From NCBI GenBank assembly GCA_015680905.1, contig CM027379.1, positions 101,421,001-101,485,000 on the forward strand: a DNA stretch of 64,000 nt. The letters are read 5' to 3'. This stretch comes from Coptis chinensis (taxonomy: Eukaryota > Streptophyta > Magnoliopsida > Ranunculales > Ranunculaceae). Both the position numbers and the translations under genes were made by a program. This document shows, one piece after another, positions 1-10,541 of this stretch. The stretch's first letter is position 1. Each line of letters begins with the position of its first letter. The notes below the pieces were generated by a model that saw nothing but the letters and a program-made list of their open reading frames with translations, was not told where the DNA came from and searched no databases.

Positions 1-539
1 TATAAAAAGAATCAAACCATTCCTCGCAAGTCATAAGTGCTAACAGTATAGCTTGAACAATTTTCCACTCAGTTATTGTGGAAGTAGGGTGGCTAAAGAT
101 TAACATGGGAGGTGCTGTTTGCTATGCAACTGTCGGCAGCACTGAAAACGGATGAACGCAACGAATGACGTTGTATGATTGAACCTGCAAATATCTAGTA
201 CTGTTTTTCCTTCAATCTAAGACAGATTCAGCAGGTTCAATATGACTGTATGCCTTGTGCATGATTGTAGACCTTTTTTGTCTATTGCCGTTCTTGAACT
301 TGTGTCATATCACATGATTCTACTATGACTTTAAGGTCGGTCCTTATTTGGAATGATGGAGGTAATGGAACCAAGGCAAGGCCCCATTTCTTGGATGAGT
401 TTATTTAACTAAAAACGGAGTTGAAAATTCCCAGTTTCTACAAAACCAGCAGTAGGATTGGATGATCCTAAATGCTTGGTTACGAACAACATAGAGAAGG
501 AACAGCTTTTATTTTTTCTTTTGCGGAACAAATAGAAAA

Positions 540-616
540 GGTCTCACTGGGGTAATGGGATTCAAACTGGCTTCAGAGTCCAGACTCCAGAGTGCTAACC
601 ACTACACCATGAAATC
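540..616 (-). pseudogene. tRNA-Gln-like relic
   Basis: Read on the minus strand, this 77-nt stretch begins with a good A box (TGGTGTAGTGGTTAGCAC) in the form seen in plant tRNA-Gln. A CTG anticodon in a CT-CTG-AA loop follows, then a B-box-like TTTGAATCC. The 3' end GTGAGACC could pair with the 5' end GATTTCA with one mismatch. A short duplication of TCTGGA lengthens the anticodon arm, and the T stem does not pair properly. It is therefore most likely a decayed tRNA gene or a tRNA-derived fragment, not a working tRNA. The family assignment rests on remembered plant tRNA-Gln sequence. Confidence 0.45.
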
Positions 617-1394
617 TTTGATATAAAGAAAAAACAACACATCACTTACCGAATCATTGTATGATTTTAAGTATGATTAGAGATCTGCGCCTAAGTAAAT
701 GAAAGCTTCAAGAGCCTCTGTAGATTCCGAGCAAATAAATGTGTCAATATGAAAGCTGTGGGCAACACTGGTATTGTATAAGTGTATAACCGATGCTGTC
801 AAAGTCGTGATAAAATTAGCACAGCCCAAAATTAACAATGAAAAAACATTATTGCAACGAATATACATCAATGCTTCGTTAGCACTCACAAAAACCGACT
901 GAATAGAACATTGCCTTGTTCATGACTTTCTGTAGATCCTCTGGAGACTTGTTTTAGCGTCCAACCAGCAAAAGTGTTGCTCCCCGCGCATTAAGATCAC
1001 TGTCCTTTAAAAGTCAAGTGGCAGTGTTAAATAACCTCACTTACTATCACCAGCTAGTGGACCCATCACCCACCCCTACCTCCCATTATGAACTCCAATT
1101 CATCCTTAAGTCAAGGGAGGTGCTAGAAGTAAGATTATACAAATTTTCATTCAAGCAAAGTAGAATTTAATAACAAGTTAGAAACATCTAGATTGGAAGC
1201 ATGCTAGTCTAACCTTACTCCAAATTCTGTGGGTATGTATACGCCCACAACCTACTTTTAGTAAAACTATTTCAGCCTTAGATCCATTATATGTCAACTT
1301 TCCACAGTTAAAAGAGTTGCAACATCAAAATCCTGATCTAACAAAAAGTGATACTATGCGCTATTACAAGAACCAGGGAACACAAGCCTCATTC
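617..1394. other. Intergenic, nothing recognised
   Basis: AT-rich sequence between the tRNA-like relic and the last exon of the minus-strand gene at 1395. I see no convincing coding exon, terminal repeat or RNA gene. Part of it next to 1395 is probably 3' UTR. Confidence 0.4.
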
Positions 1395-3622
1395 CTAAAC
1401 AGAAGCTTCATCCAGTCGCAGGTACCACCAGGCTGCAGTGTGTACCATGGCCAGTTCAAGTATGGATGCTCCTACTATGTACAGAAAATTTAAAAAGATT
1501 TCATGGTGAAAAAAATTCATCACTAAGGACATAAGCTAAATAATATTTATCTACCTGACATCAGGTGTTTGTATATGCCATTATGCCTAACAAATGATAT
1601 GCCGGTTGTTTTAAGTTTGCTCGGGCTTTCCTAGTTCCAATTAATGGCAATAGAAAGAGAAACATATTAGGTCTGCATTGCAAAAAGTAAAAGTACCACT
1701 TGAGGCATGAAGGTCCATCTTGAATCCTTTAGTATCTTTGACGATTGACAAGGAAGGTCTTTCTTAATGTCATCCAATGCCAAAGGTTGTCCTTCTGCAA
1801 GTAGAAACAGTCCACATGAATCTTTTGGAAAAACTCTTCTTTTCTAGACAAGCAAAATCCTATTAAAAAGGGTGAAGAGAACAAAGCATTATAAGAGTGG
1901 AACAAGATTTTTAAATATTAAATTATAAAGCATGGACATGTGAACACACAATGGATGGCCAAGAATGTTTGAATAAGGAAACCGGTAGCCTTGAAACAAG
2001 AGAGTTTTCAGAAACCTAAAGGACTAATCATGAATACAAGTACTGGACAGAGGACATCACTTCGTATGAAATGATATCCATACCGTGCTATACTTTGGAG
2101 AAAACTTTAGGCAAAGATATCTATTAGGAAATGCATATCTTCTGTGTCAAGTACATTTCTCATACAACCATCCAAACTATATCATATCAACCAAAATGCA
2201 TATTAGATCATGAACCCTTCCATTTAATTATGTGCACAGGATAAAAAATAAGGATATCTACATATCACAATTATATACTCGGAAATAAAGCACAGGTACC
2301 TGGTAAGAAGTGCTGCGCACTATGTGCAGTCATAAAAGATATAGTTCTCGATCATAGCATTGAACATTTGAACCTTGCAAACAGAAAATTCTGATTATTG
2401 CATTAGTGAAGAAAAGGACAAAATGATGAAATGGCATATACCTCAACTAGCAGTAATTTTTACAATGTTTGTAGAGCGCAGAGTTTCTTTTGCGTCCTTC
2501 AAAACATGCTACATTTTTTTGACTAAAAGTACTGGGGCCAATAAACTATCAGGTCTCTTTCAAAGTAAATAAACCTGAACGAACTGAAACGTATACCAAC
2601 GTGGCATCATCAACAGGTTCTTCCTCTGTAGCACATATAACCTCTTCTTTATCAGAGCTTTCACCACCAATATTACCCTGTAAGACATAGTTGCAACCGC
2701 AGAAAAATTTAGTCCCATTTACTAATTTGAAAATAAGTACAAGTTTCAAAAGAAGAACTACACCTCAATACATCTAGGACAAAAGAAAACCTGCAAAGAT
2801 AAACAAACTTCCAACTGAAAAGGGGGAAACAACCCAAAAAAGAAAGGATCAGAATTAACCCCTCTTTGCTTCAAAACGTTACTGAAGAAAAGACAGAGTA
2901 AAGTCCATCATACTAGTCACCTCACGTGAAGCAACCACAGATGTCCATGGAGGAAACACGGGATTGGTTACTTTCCATTTTTCAAAGACGGCAGTTGCAC
3001 TAACGTAAAAGCCACTTTGCCCCATGTTTACTTGGTATAAAACCTGCATAGGCTTGAATAAACAAAACCAAGAAAAAAAGATTCTAGCTTATACCAAAAG
3101 AAACAAAAAGTGACAATAACAATAATAATAATAGTATTATTATTATTATTATTAATCCACCACCATTATAACTCGCAGAAAAGAGAACAAAAATGTCGCA
3201 ATGATAAACCTTACGTTGTAGGTGGGTTTCCACAAGGATGTAACCTTAGAGTGCTGGTTAAAACAGTTCTTGTACATTATTAATTATTTTATCCAAGGAG
3301 TTATCGTTACTATATGGTCACGAATAAACACAAGAATATATGAGATCTATAAAGTAAGACATAAAAAATGAGTATACCACTATAAGAAATGAAGCATTTG
3401 TTGATACAAGAGGATGACATCAATCTTGTAAGATGATATTAACTTTAGTTTATTGACAGACAAGAGAGATCCAGTGACCTAATTTATTGTGTGATACAGG
3501 AAACACGAATGTGGAAACCTGCTCCCACTTTGAGTCAAGAAATAGATAAATCGACACATTCCTTGCTGTAAATTGCTGGCCTAAAACTGATCTCCTCCAA
3601 GACAACTCCAATCCACTGGAGG
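1395..3622 (-). CDS. Unrecognised multi-exon gene (partial model)
   Basis: Five consecutive minus-strand blocks join in frame with GT-AG borders: 3622-3519, 3253-3215, 3043-2921, 2790-2764 and 2677-2575. They encode motifs such as LELSWRRSVLGQQFTARN, VLYQVNMGQSGFYVSA, VFFCPRCIE (a CxxC pair) and NIGGESSDKEEV. Two more probable exons lie downstream: about 1794-1697 (QPLALDDIKKDLPCQ) and a terminal one at 1474-1395 ending ILELAMVHTAAWWYLRLD and a TAG stop. The phase between 2575 and 1794 is unresolved: candidate exons at about 2400-2520, 2290-2370 and 2040-2110 contain stops in the required frame. The 5' end is not found and should lie between 3622 and 4503. I do not recognise the family. The gene may be intact with missed exons, or decaying. 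Confidence 0.45.
3119..3154. repeat. AAT/ATT microsatellite, palindromic
   Basis: A run of (AAT)n turns directly into (ATT)n, giving a self-complementary trinucleotide microsatellite inside an intron of the minus-strand gene. Confidence 0.85.
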
Positions 3623-4503
3623 CTGGTGGCGGGCAATTACTCCTTTAGTAGTGAGGAGCTAGATGGATAGATATCGATTTGCATAGAATCCACACAACTA
3701 AGCCTGGGGGCAGTTTCACTGACTCAATTGATGTTACATATATCATCATTTATCAAACAATCAAGATAATTATGTCTCAATGTATTACTGTTTCCGAAGC
3801 AAGTTCATATAGTGTTGATCGGCGGCGATGAGGCAGATCAACCGGTTTAATTTGCTTCACTAGTGGTTATTCATTTTTGGGAGAGCATTCAACAAAAACG
3901 CTGGGATGAAACTATATACATTAACATCCTTAAATTTTCAGAGGTCTTAAGCTAGATAATACAAACTTGCTGAAACATCAGTTTTTGGGAAACTCGATGC
4001 ATACAAAAGTCTATCATATATGTGTACCCTTAACAGCTATTACATACTTATTGGCAAAAGACTATCTAACTCCTGTTTTCAGGTGTCTTAGCCTCTAAAA
4101 GGTTATCTAGAATGATGGTCAACATGAAAGTTAAAATCTGACATTCAGGCACTTTTCAAGTGGATTCTTATACTTGTAACTCCAATACTCCATCATATCA
4201 TACATGTTACCAAATGCACACAACTTGTTTAGCATCCATATTGGCCTAGCTATGCTGCTCAAGGTACAAGCAGCCAAGCTTTACTCAAACATATACCAAA
4301 ATAACAGGACATTTTGTTGATACTACAATCACTAGGACACAGAATTTGTTAATGTAACAAAGTTGCAGAGAAGAAGAAAAAGAGTCATGGAAGAACCTTA
4401 TAGAAACGTAAAAAAAGAAGAAGATATGTTGAAAATTTTACACTTTACATTGATGTGTACCGATTGCCTTCGTATCTAATGTAACAAGTCCTGCATTTGT
4501 TCC
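3623..4503. other. Intergenic or unresolved 5' part of the upstream gene
   Basis: It lies between the stop of the FHA gene and the first recognised exon of the minus-strand gene. The part next to 4504 is expected to be FHA 3' UTR. Further 5' exons of the unrecognised gene may be here, but I could not define any with consistent frame and splice sites. Confidence 0.35.
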
Positions 4504-5431
4504 TCATCCATCATCGTCCACATAATCCTCCTCTTCCTCTTCTTCATCCCCATTGTAATCTTCTTCAACTTCTTCCTCATTGACAATGAAACCACCTAAA
4601 GTATCATCTTCATCATTGTTGTCTTCATATTCATTACCACGTACAATTTTGTTTGGCTCCAATTTTATGCTAGTTCCTACATCCCCAAGAGACTTGATAA
4701 AGTCCTTGGATCTAGTTGTGTATTTAAGTTTTTTTCCTTTTCTCAGGTTTGAAATTACCCCCTTCTCATCTTCACTCTCACCCGTCCATTCCTCATCATC
4801 AGCAACTTTATCTTTCTTCTTTCTACTTGCACGCTTCTTACCTCTTGACCTCTTTCCTTCAGTATCTTCATCGGTTTCACTATCCACTCTCGATTCCTCG
4901 AGGAACCACTCCCAGTCCTTGATAGCACGAATCTTTGTTTTTGGGTAGTCATCAAATTCATGACCCATTGACAAAAGGCCAAATTCTGCATTGCACAAAT
5001 AGCAAGTGATAATAAACTCAAAGGGAATATCGTTCTACTCATTTAGATACAGTTAAAGTCTAAATAAAAAACAAACCTTTAATAGGATCAATATCCCCTT
5101 CCTCCTTTTCTTCTCCTTCCCCAATTTTCTTCAATTTGAACAAAATTGGGTGTTTAGCAGAAACACAAAACCCATCACCAATTCCCATTTCCCCTTTCTC
5201 AGACATCCTAAAAACTATAGTTTCACTTTCACCATCACTATTTCCAAATACCCACACAGGGTTTTTACCCAACACTTCAAATTGAACACTAGGTTTGTTA
5301 TTTTTGTCTTTTTGAAGGTTAAATAAGATGTGACGACGAGAAACGGTTCGGTCGGATAAATTTCTTCCGAACACTGTTTTTGAATTGGTGTTAATGGAGA
5401 TTTTGGAGCCATCTTCGCTTTCGATTTCCAT
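4504..5431 (-). CDS. FHA-domain nuclear protein
   Basis: Two exons, 5431-5077 and 4985-4504, flank a 91-bp GT-AG intron and give 278 residues. An FHA phosphothreonine-binding fold occupies roughly residues 1-105, with the signature FGRN (21-24) followed by SRRH (31-34), the Gly-Arg and Ser-x-x-His elements of the family. The second half is highly charged: a conserved-looking FGLLSMGHEFDDYPK just after the splice, basic RGKKRASRKKK stretches that could be a nuclear signal, and a long acidic tail ending in Glu/Asp runs. The start is the ATG at 5431; in-frame sequence continues three codons upstream without an ATG. Plant proteins of this layout are annotated only as SMAD/FHA domain proteins, so the FHA assignment is firm but the phosphoprotein partner is unknown. 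Confidence 0.9.
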
Positions 5432-6250
5432 TAATTTCAAGAACTGAAAAGAGTTAAGACTGAAGCGCTACAAATTATTTGAATATTGGTGTGTATATGT
5501 AGCTCTGAAATCACAAGATATACCCTTGTAATTTTATTAATTGACATTGAGGTAAAGTGGTTTGGTACTTTGGTAAGACTAAAGCAGTTCAAATAGGTTT
5601 GCGGAGGTAATTAATCGGTTAATCCAGTGATTTAATCGGTTTATATTATTATATATAAATATTATAATTATACTTTAAAATATATAATAAAAACAATAAC
5701 ATTAAGTCCAATAAATAAGAAATATTTTCACTATCCAAATATATATATATATATATATATTAGTAAAACACAAGTTATTAATATTACTAGTATTTTGCTA
5801 AGCAGTGGGGGCGCGAGCGGAGAGGGAGAGGGAGGAGTGGAGATTTAGAATGAGTGGAAATGGAAAGGAAGAAGGAGAGGAACGAAGAGAAAGAACAGAA
5901 AAGATGAGGACAGAAAGACAGAAACCAACCAACTTGGTTTTGTCCACATAACCCCTCTTTTGTCAAGATCGTTCGCTTCGCTCACTCAAATATATCTCAT
6001 ATACATTCAAATATTCAATTCAAAATAAAGGAAAAACAAAGCAATTCACGAGTAAAAAACACACATGAATTGCATTTTGTTCGTGGTCTTTTTCCTTGAA
6101 CCCTATGGAGTCAGACTTTATCCATGGATCTATCCATCCCCCTAAACCATAGCCCACCAGAGGATACCTCACTTTCTTCTTGCTCAAAATAGCAAAACCT
6201 CTCTCTCCATGTCAAAAGTCAGAACCTCCATATGATGCAGTGAAGGTGAA
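5432..6250. other. FHA gene upstream region with AT and GA-rich tracts
   Basis: The stretch holds the FHA 5' flank, an (AT)n microsatellite at about 5739-5761 and a purine-rich GA tract at about 5816-5915. No gene is recognised. The GA tract is unusual in strand bias but carries no reading frame worth calling. Confidence 0.5.
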
Positions 6251-6420
6251 CTTGCTTAGTTGAAAGATCCCATGGATCATGTTTGTATATATCCAGTAAT
6301 TAGCTCGATAGGTAGAGATCGATGTTGAATCTTCCTCTTTAAATAGAAACCAACAAGTTCCTCGTCGGTTTGATGAAACCGGAAAACAGGAAGCATAATT
6401 TCATCTACCTTATCAAAGTC
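6251..6420 (-). pseudogene. NAC transcription factor fragment
   Basis: Minus-strand translation shows the start of a NAC DNA-binding domain: [19 protein letters not shown], then [19 protein letters not shown] (NAC subdomain A). The next conserved block, [12 protein letters not shown], is present but in a different frame. About 5 nt are missing between the two at about 6293-6302, where intact NAC proteins have a Lys-Gln pair. Homology ends soon after the second block, and no subdomains C-E or transcription activation region follow. The deviations VFRFHQ (usually GFRFHP) also indicate relaxed constraint. The subfamily resembles FEZ-like NACs, from memory. This is a truncated, frameshifted relic. 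Confidence 0.8.
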
Positions 6421-8121
6421 AACAAATTCCCAACTTGCAAAATCCCGTAAAATAATCTCCTCACCCAATCATGTACAAACATCACAACACTTATCATCCC
6501 TAGTCCCCGACTCCTTTTTAGTACCCACCTCATTTCTCCTCTCCCAATTCTCAAATTAAGAAAAAAAAAAAAAAAAAATGATGCTACCAGAAATCCAAGT
6601 CCACCGTCCCTTCTTATCCACACCAACTTTCTTCCCAGACTCACAAAACCCATCCCCAAACTTCGATTATGTTATTTTTTTACAATTATAAGTTGTGATT
6701 CCGATAATATCGACAAGGCTTTTTTCTAATTCGTCCAGCGAATATATCGCTAAATGAGTAATAACTGAGAAACCGGTCAAAAAATTATGGCTCCAGCACC
6801 GATACACAATTAATCACTAATTAATCCCCGATTAATTACGATTTTAACTCCTTAGGGTAAGAGCACCTCCACCTAATCATTTTTTAAATTTATTGAGGTG
6901 CTCTTACCAATTCATTTTTAGTTTTTATTGTTTATTCATTTTGAAATTCGATAACTTATTGGAAGACTTTTTACGGATTTTTTTTATAAAATTGAAGATT
7001 TTTGTGACTATGGAATTGATTGAGTATTTGGAGATTTGGGCTGAAATCCTGGACGGGCTTTAAAACTTAAAAGAATGATCTGATCAAATAACTCCTACGA
7101 CTCGAGGACCAAAATCCTAAGACGCGGCGTACCAATATTTTCAGAAAAATGCACAACCACATTGAAGGCATGATGGTTGTGGCCTAGTGACTGTGACATG
7201 TACGTCAATACTGCAGGAGTGCAGGCGTACTGAACCTCTCACTTGGTTTTATTCATGCTTCAAAACTAAGGAAACCGCGAATGATAATCTGATTTTGACT
7301 ACTACGAAGAACCGAGGAAGGGCAAGTCTTTAAGTTGTACCCCAACTGGGCCTCACTCTCATCGTATTCATTTTAGAATAGGAGTATAGGACCATGCATA
7401 TACAACCACCGAGTTTTGACCCTATTAAACCTACCCGTTGATGATGATGTGAGCTCACAATACCATCAATATTCGTTCATATGATGGAGACTTTTCTAAT
7501 TTTCTTTGTTGGTGATTGGTACTACTAGAGTTTAATTTTGATCATTTTGCTAGAGAAATTCAGGTTAAAAGTGAGCTTTAATTGAGGGTCTTGGACTGCT
7601 GGTAGATTGTCCCACCACCAAATTCACCTTAGAGGATGATGCAAACTGAATTGCAGTACTAATCTCCAGAGATTGACTTGAAATTTGGGTATTTCAGGAG
7701 TTTGATCAACTGATATGAAGCCTGAAACTAATACTTCGCAATTATTGTTCATTACAGATTACTAGAGAAGAAAAACAAATTAAGGTGTTTGCTTTTGCTT
7801 TTCTAATTATCACTTATCAGTCAACAATTTTCCTGCCATACTCTTCAAATTGTGTGTCAAACATATGCACTGACTTCTACTTTGTGTTTTTGTAAATTTA
7901 GATAGACCCCAGTGGAAAGTTCATGGGACAATTTTTTACACGCGGTACAGATGGTTATTGCGATTTTACATAATATTTTTTTTTTTTTTTGGTTTAGAAG
8001 AGTTCGCAATGGGGAGGGCTGGGAGGCTCATGAACTAGGTCAATGGGCTCTAAAGTATGCTGCTATTAGTTTTCTTCCTCTTTGGAATGGTGTAAATTTT
8101 TTCAGCAAATTTTCTGTGAGT
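6421..8121. other. Intergenic, mostly unassigned
   Basis: No gene is recognised. It contains a poly-T/A run near 6560-6578, the short perfect hairpin at 6856-6908 and a poly-T run at about 7977-7990. Coding potential is weak on both strands. Confidence 0.4.
6856..6908. repeat. Perfect 14-bp inverted repeat
   Basis: GGTAAGAGCACCTC at 6856-6869 is matched exactly by GAGGTGCTCTTACC at 6895-6908, with a 25-nt AT-rich loop. The AGAGCA-type ends resemble those of short PIF/Harbinger MITEs in this window, but no clear target duplication is visible. It is probably an internally deleted MITE. Confidence 0.7.
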
Positions 8122-8722
8122 TGAACTTTTGAATTTCTATGATAAAAAACAAGGTGGTCTAACTTTTAAGACCAGTCAAATAATAACATACAATTTTTGT
8201 TATAAAAAACCATACTAACCAAGAGGTCGAGTTATATTATCGCAATACAGTGTTTTATTACTGTTTTTTCTCAAAAATATTTGTTTTCCAAAATTTAAAA
8301 CGGTGCATAATTTTCTCATTTATCTTCTCTATCTTTGTCACCATTAAACCTTGTGGTGGTAGCTTTTAATACCGGTGCACTTTTTCCCCAGATACACCAT
8401 TGGCATTTATTCTTTGACTGTAAACTTTCAAAACTCAGGGTCTATAGAAAAAAGGTCTTTAGCTGGTGAGGCATTGATTGAAACCTACACGTGGGATTTG
8501 GTATCTTAGTGAAAGGGATTAGCAGAAACTTGCAGCATGAGTGAGAACTTATCAACTGCACAAAATCAAAATATAAAAAATTGTGAATTTATGCTCCTTG
8601 AGTTGGTCTTACCAGGCTCTCTCTAGTTAGTTTGGTTTTCAATAATAAAAATTGTAGATTATCATTTGACTGGTCCTAAAAATTAAACCACTTGGTTTTT
8701 TGTCATAGAAATTTGAAAGTTC
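8122..8722. mobile_element. Foldback-type element with long terminal inverted repeats
   Basis: About 83 bp at the left (8122-8205, starting TGAACTTTTGAATTTCTATG) is matched in inverted orientation by the right end (about 8640-8722), at roughly 80% identity by eye. The central 430 bp has no reading frame. The long, imperfect arms suggest a Mutator-like or foldback MITE. I could not find a convincing target duplication, so the superfamily is open. Confidence 0.6.
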
Positions 8723-9254
8723 CACCCATAGATAATTTCCCGAAATTGTTTGGTTTCGGCTTAATACAGTAATAATAAGAGATTGTTACTTTCGTATTTC
8801 AATTTTCATAATGTTAAGGGTGTGGATGTCATTTGATAATGATTGATGATAGCCGTCGGATATAATTCACAAGACCATGACATTTGTCCTAGATGATTTG
8901 AATTCTAATGTTGTCTTTACCAAAATCACCGGATATTTATGTAATTATACCTATAAAATGACATTAAAGTATTTTCATTTGTCTTGACCAAAAACATCAC
9001 GGTCAAACTCAATTGACTTGAATGTGTTGTGGTCTTGGTTGAGGGAGAGGGGGGTAAAGCTAATTGGCTTAAATTCGGGAGGGGGGTAAACTTGTAGATA
9101 AAAGACTTGGGAGGGTAAAACTAATTGGCCTAAGTTACGGGGGTAAAGTTAGGCTAAGTCCAATGGTTTGGTGCAGCAAAACACCAAACTACAATAGCAC
9201 AGTGGATACAGTTAGTGGGATAGCGAAATCAAACCCAATGGTTTATTTTTTCAG

Positions 9255-9396
9255 CCGCCAGTGACAATCGCGTGCAGCCCAAAATATTAAATATCGTTAT
9301 TTGTTTCCAACAATAATATTGACTTTTGTTATCCGCCATCAGCAGTGGCGGGCAAGAAATAAAAAAACCAATTTTTTTATACGCCACTCCCACAGG
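9255..9396. repeat. Left subterminal CGCCA/TGGCG motifs
   Basis: Three copies of a motif with GCCGCCAGTG, CGCCATCAGCAGTGGCG or CGCCACTCCCACAGGCG character lie within 250 bp of the left end. At least two can fold into small hairpins. They are possible transposase-binding subterminal repeats, by analogy with other DNA transposons. Confidence 0.6.
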
Positions 9397-9640
9397 CGTG
9401 TAGTTATTTATCTCCCCATTTTACCCTTTCAAAAAAAAAACATCCAGAACACCAAAAAAAAATCACTCTCACTCTCACTGTTCAACACCACGAAACTCTG
9501 AAGCAAAATGTTGATACTTCCATGAAAGTTTTGCTGTATTGGTGGGTGACAACATCATAAAAACATAAGTTCATCGGTTCGAGGGGGTAATCTTTGCTAT
9601 GATTAAGGAAGAACACTAAACTCAATTTGAAGTTTATTTT

Positions 9641-10099
9641 TCAGGCTCTTCCATCCCACTCTTTGTAAAACTCTTCCAAGAACTCCTCCATAAACTTGTG
9701 CCTCTTCTCAGCTCTTCTTTGGTCAGCCTGAAATTGCCATAATACCAAAACAAGATATTAAGTAAAGGAAAATATGGTTTCTATTAGATCTTTTTGCTGT
9801 CTTACTACACTCTGTTAAAGAACTGTGTTATAGAGCAGATTTATAGAGGTGAACATGTTGCACTGTTTGCACATAACAATAAAGAAGTAGTCAGTCAGGA
9901 ATAGTGGGTTGTGCTTAAAGCTTCACCTTTGTCTTCATTAAATCCTTAAGCTTGAGAAGCTTTTCATGAAAATGATTCAGTGTGGTTTGCTCATCTTTCT
10001 TAATATATTCTTCCTTCGATATATCTAATCGGGGCTCTATCTTAGGGTCATGAAGTACTCTGTTCCTACTTCCACCAAAAGTAAAGAAACGGACAATTC
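9641..10099 (-). pseudogene. Captured C-terminal fragment of an HD phosphohydrolase gene
   Basis: Two minus-strand exons are preserved with their splice signals: 10099-9927, encoding FGGSRNRVLHDPKIEPR and TTLNHFHEKLLKLKDLMKTK, and 9727-9641, encoding RRAEKRHKFMEEFLEEFYKE and a TGA stop. The 199-bp intron has a GTGAAG donor and a TTTCAG acceptor, and the phase is kept. An upstream acceptor (GATTCAG) precedes the first exon, so part of another intron was also taken. The sequence matches the C-terminal helical part of the YedJ-like HD-domain phosphohydrolases (HFxxKLLKL... pattern); the metal-binding HD region is absent. It lies wholly inside the Harbinger-type element, so it is a transduplicated fragment and not a working enzyme. 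Confidence 0.75.
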
Positions 10100-10229
10100 C
10101 TGAATCAAGTATAGTAATATTGTGAATGAACAGAAATACAACTAAATCAAAAAAAATTAAAATGGTAGGATAGAATGGTAATTGCATAAATTAAGTTATT
10201 AAAAAAACAAAAAAATAGAGAATTAAATG

Positions 10230-10400
10230 CTAACCGCCAGTGGGAGTGGCGGGTGGAAATATTTATTGAATTCTAAACGCCAGTGGGAGTGGCGTGTAAA
10301 GTTATTTCAAAATGAAAATAAATTTCTAACCGCCACTGGCTATATGGCGTAGAGTTATTTGGATTTTTTTGGCTGGCCGCCACTGGCTATGGCGTACAGA
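10230..10400. repeat. Right subterminal CGCCA/TGGCG motifs
   Basis: Four copies of the same motif: CCGCCAGTGGGAGTGGCGG, CGCCAGTGGGAGTGGCG, CCGCCACTGGCTATATGGCG and CCGCCACTGGCTATGGCG. Each is an almost perfect short palindrome and they are spaced 40-60 bp apart. They mirror the left subterminal copies. Confidence 0.7.
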
Positions 10401-10541
10401 GCATACGCTATCGCATTAAAAGTGACTGCATAAATAGAGAAATTTATAAAGATAGCGTTGACGGTATAACGTTTTAATGTACCATTGGATCACATTTTAC
10501 GCGAAATTTGGTGTTTTGCCGCACCATTGGACTTAGCCTTA

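Larger units (their letters stand above)
9152..10538. mobile_element. PIF/Harbinger-type element carrying a captured gene fragment
   Basis: The ends are GGCTAAGTCCAATGGT... at the left and its inverse ...CCATTGGACTTAGCC at the right, with related sequence extending about 35 bp inward. The element is flanked by a 3-bp TTA direct repeat (9149-9151 and 10539-10541), the target preference of PIF/Harbinger transposons. It is 1,387 bp long and has no transposase frame, so it is non-autonomous. Each subterminal region carries several CGCCA...TGGCG palindromes. The middle holds two exons and an intron of an HD-phosphohydrolase gene on the minus strand, making it a Pack-type element. Confidence 0.85.

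Noticed and set aside
2405-2515. Candidate exon of the unrecognised minus-strand gene (CFEGRKRNSALYKHCKNYC)
   Set aside because: The zinc-finger-like look is attractive, but all three frames hit a stop before the only plausible donor.
4580-4948. Plus-strand open frame rich in Ser/Leu
   Set aside because: It is the antisense shadow of the acidic, Lys-rich second exon of the FHA gene; its composition is explained by GAA/GAT codons read backwards.
9915-10187. A 90-codon minus frame as a free-standing gene
   Set aside because: Its N-terminal third is intron sequence, and the coding part is a captured fragment inside a transposon.
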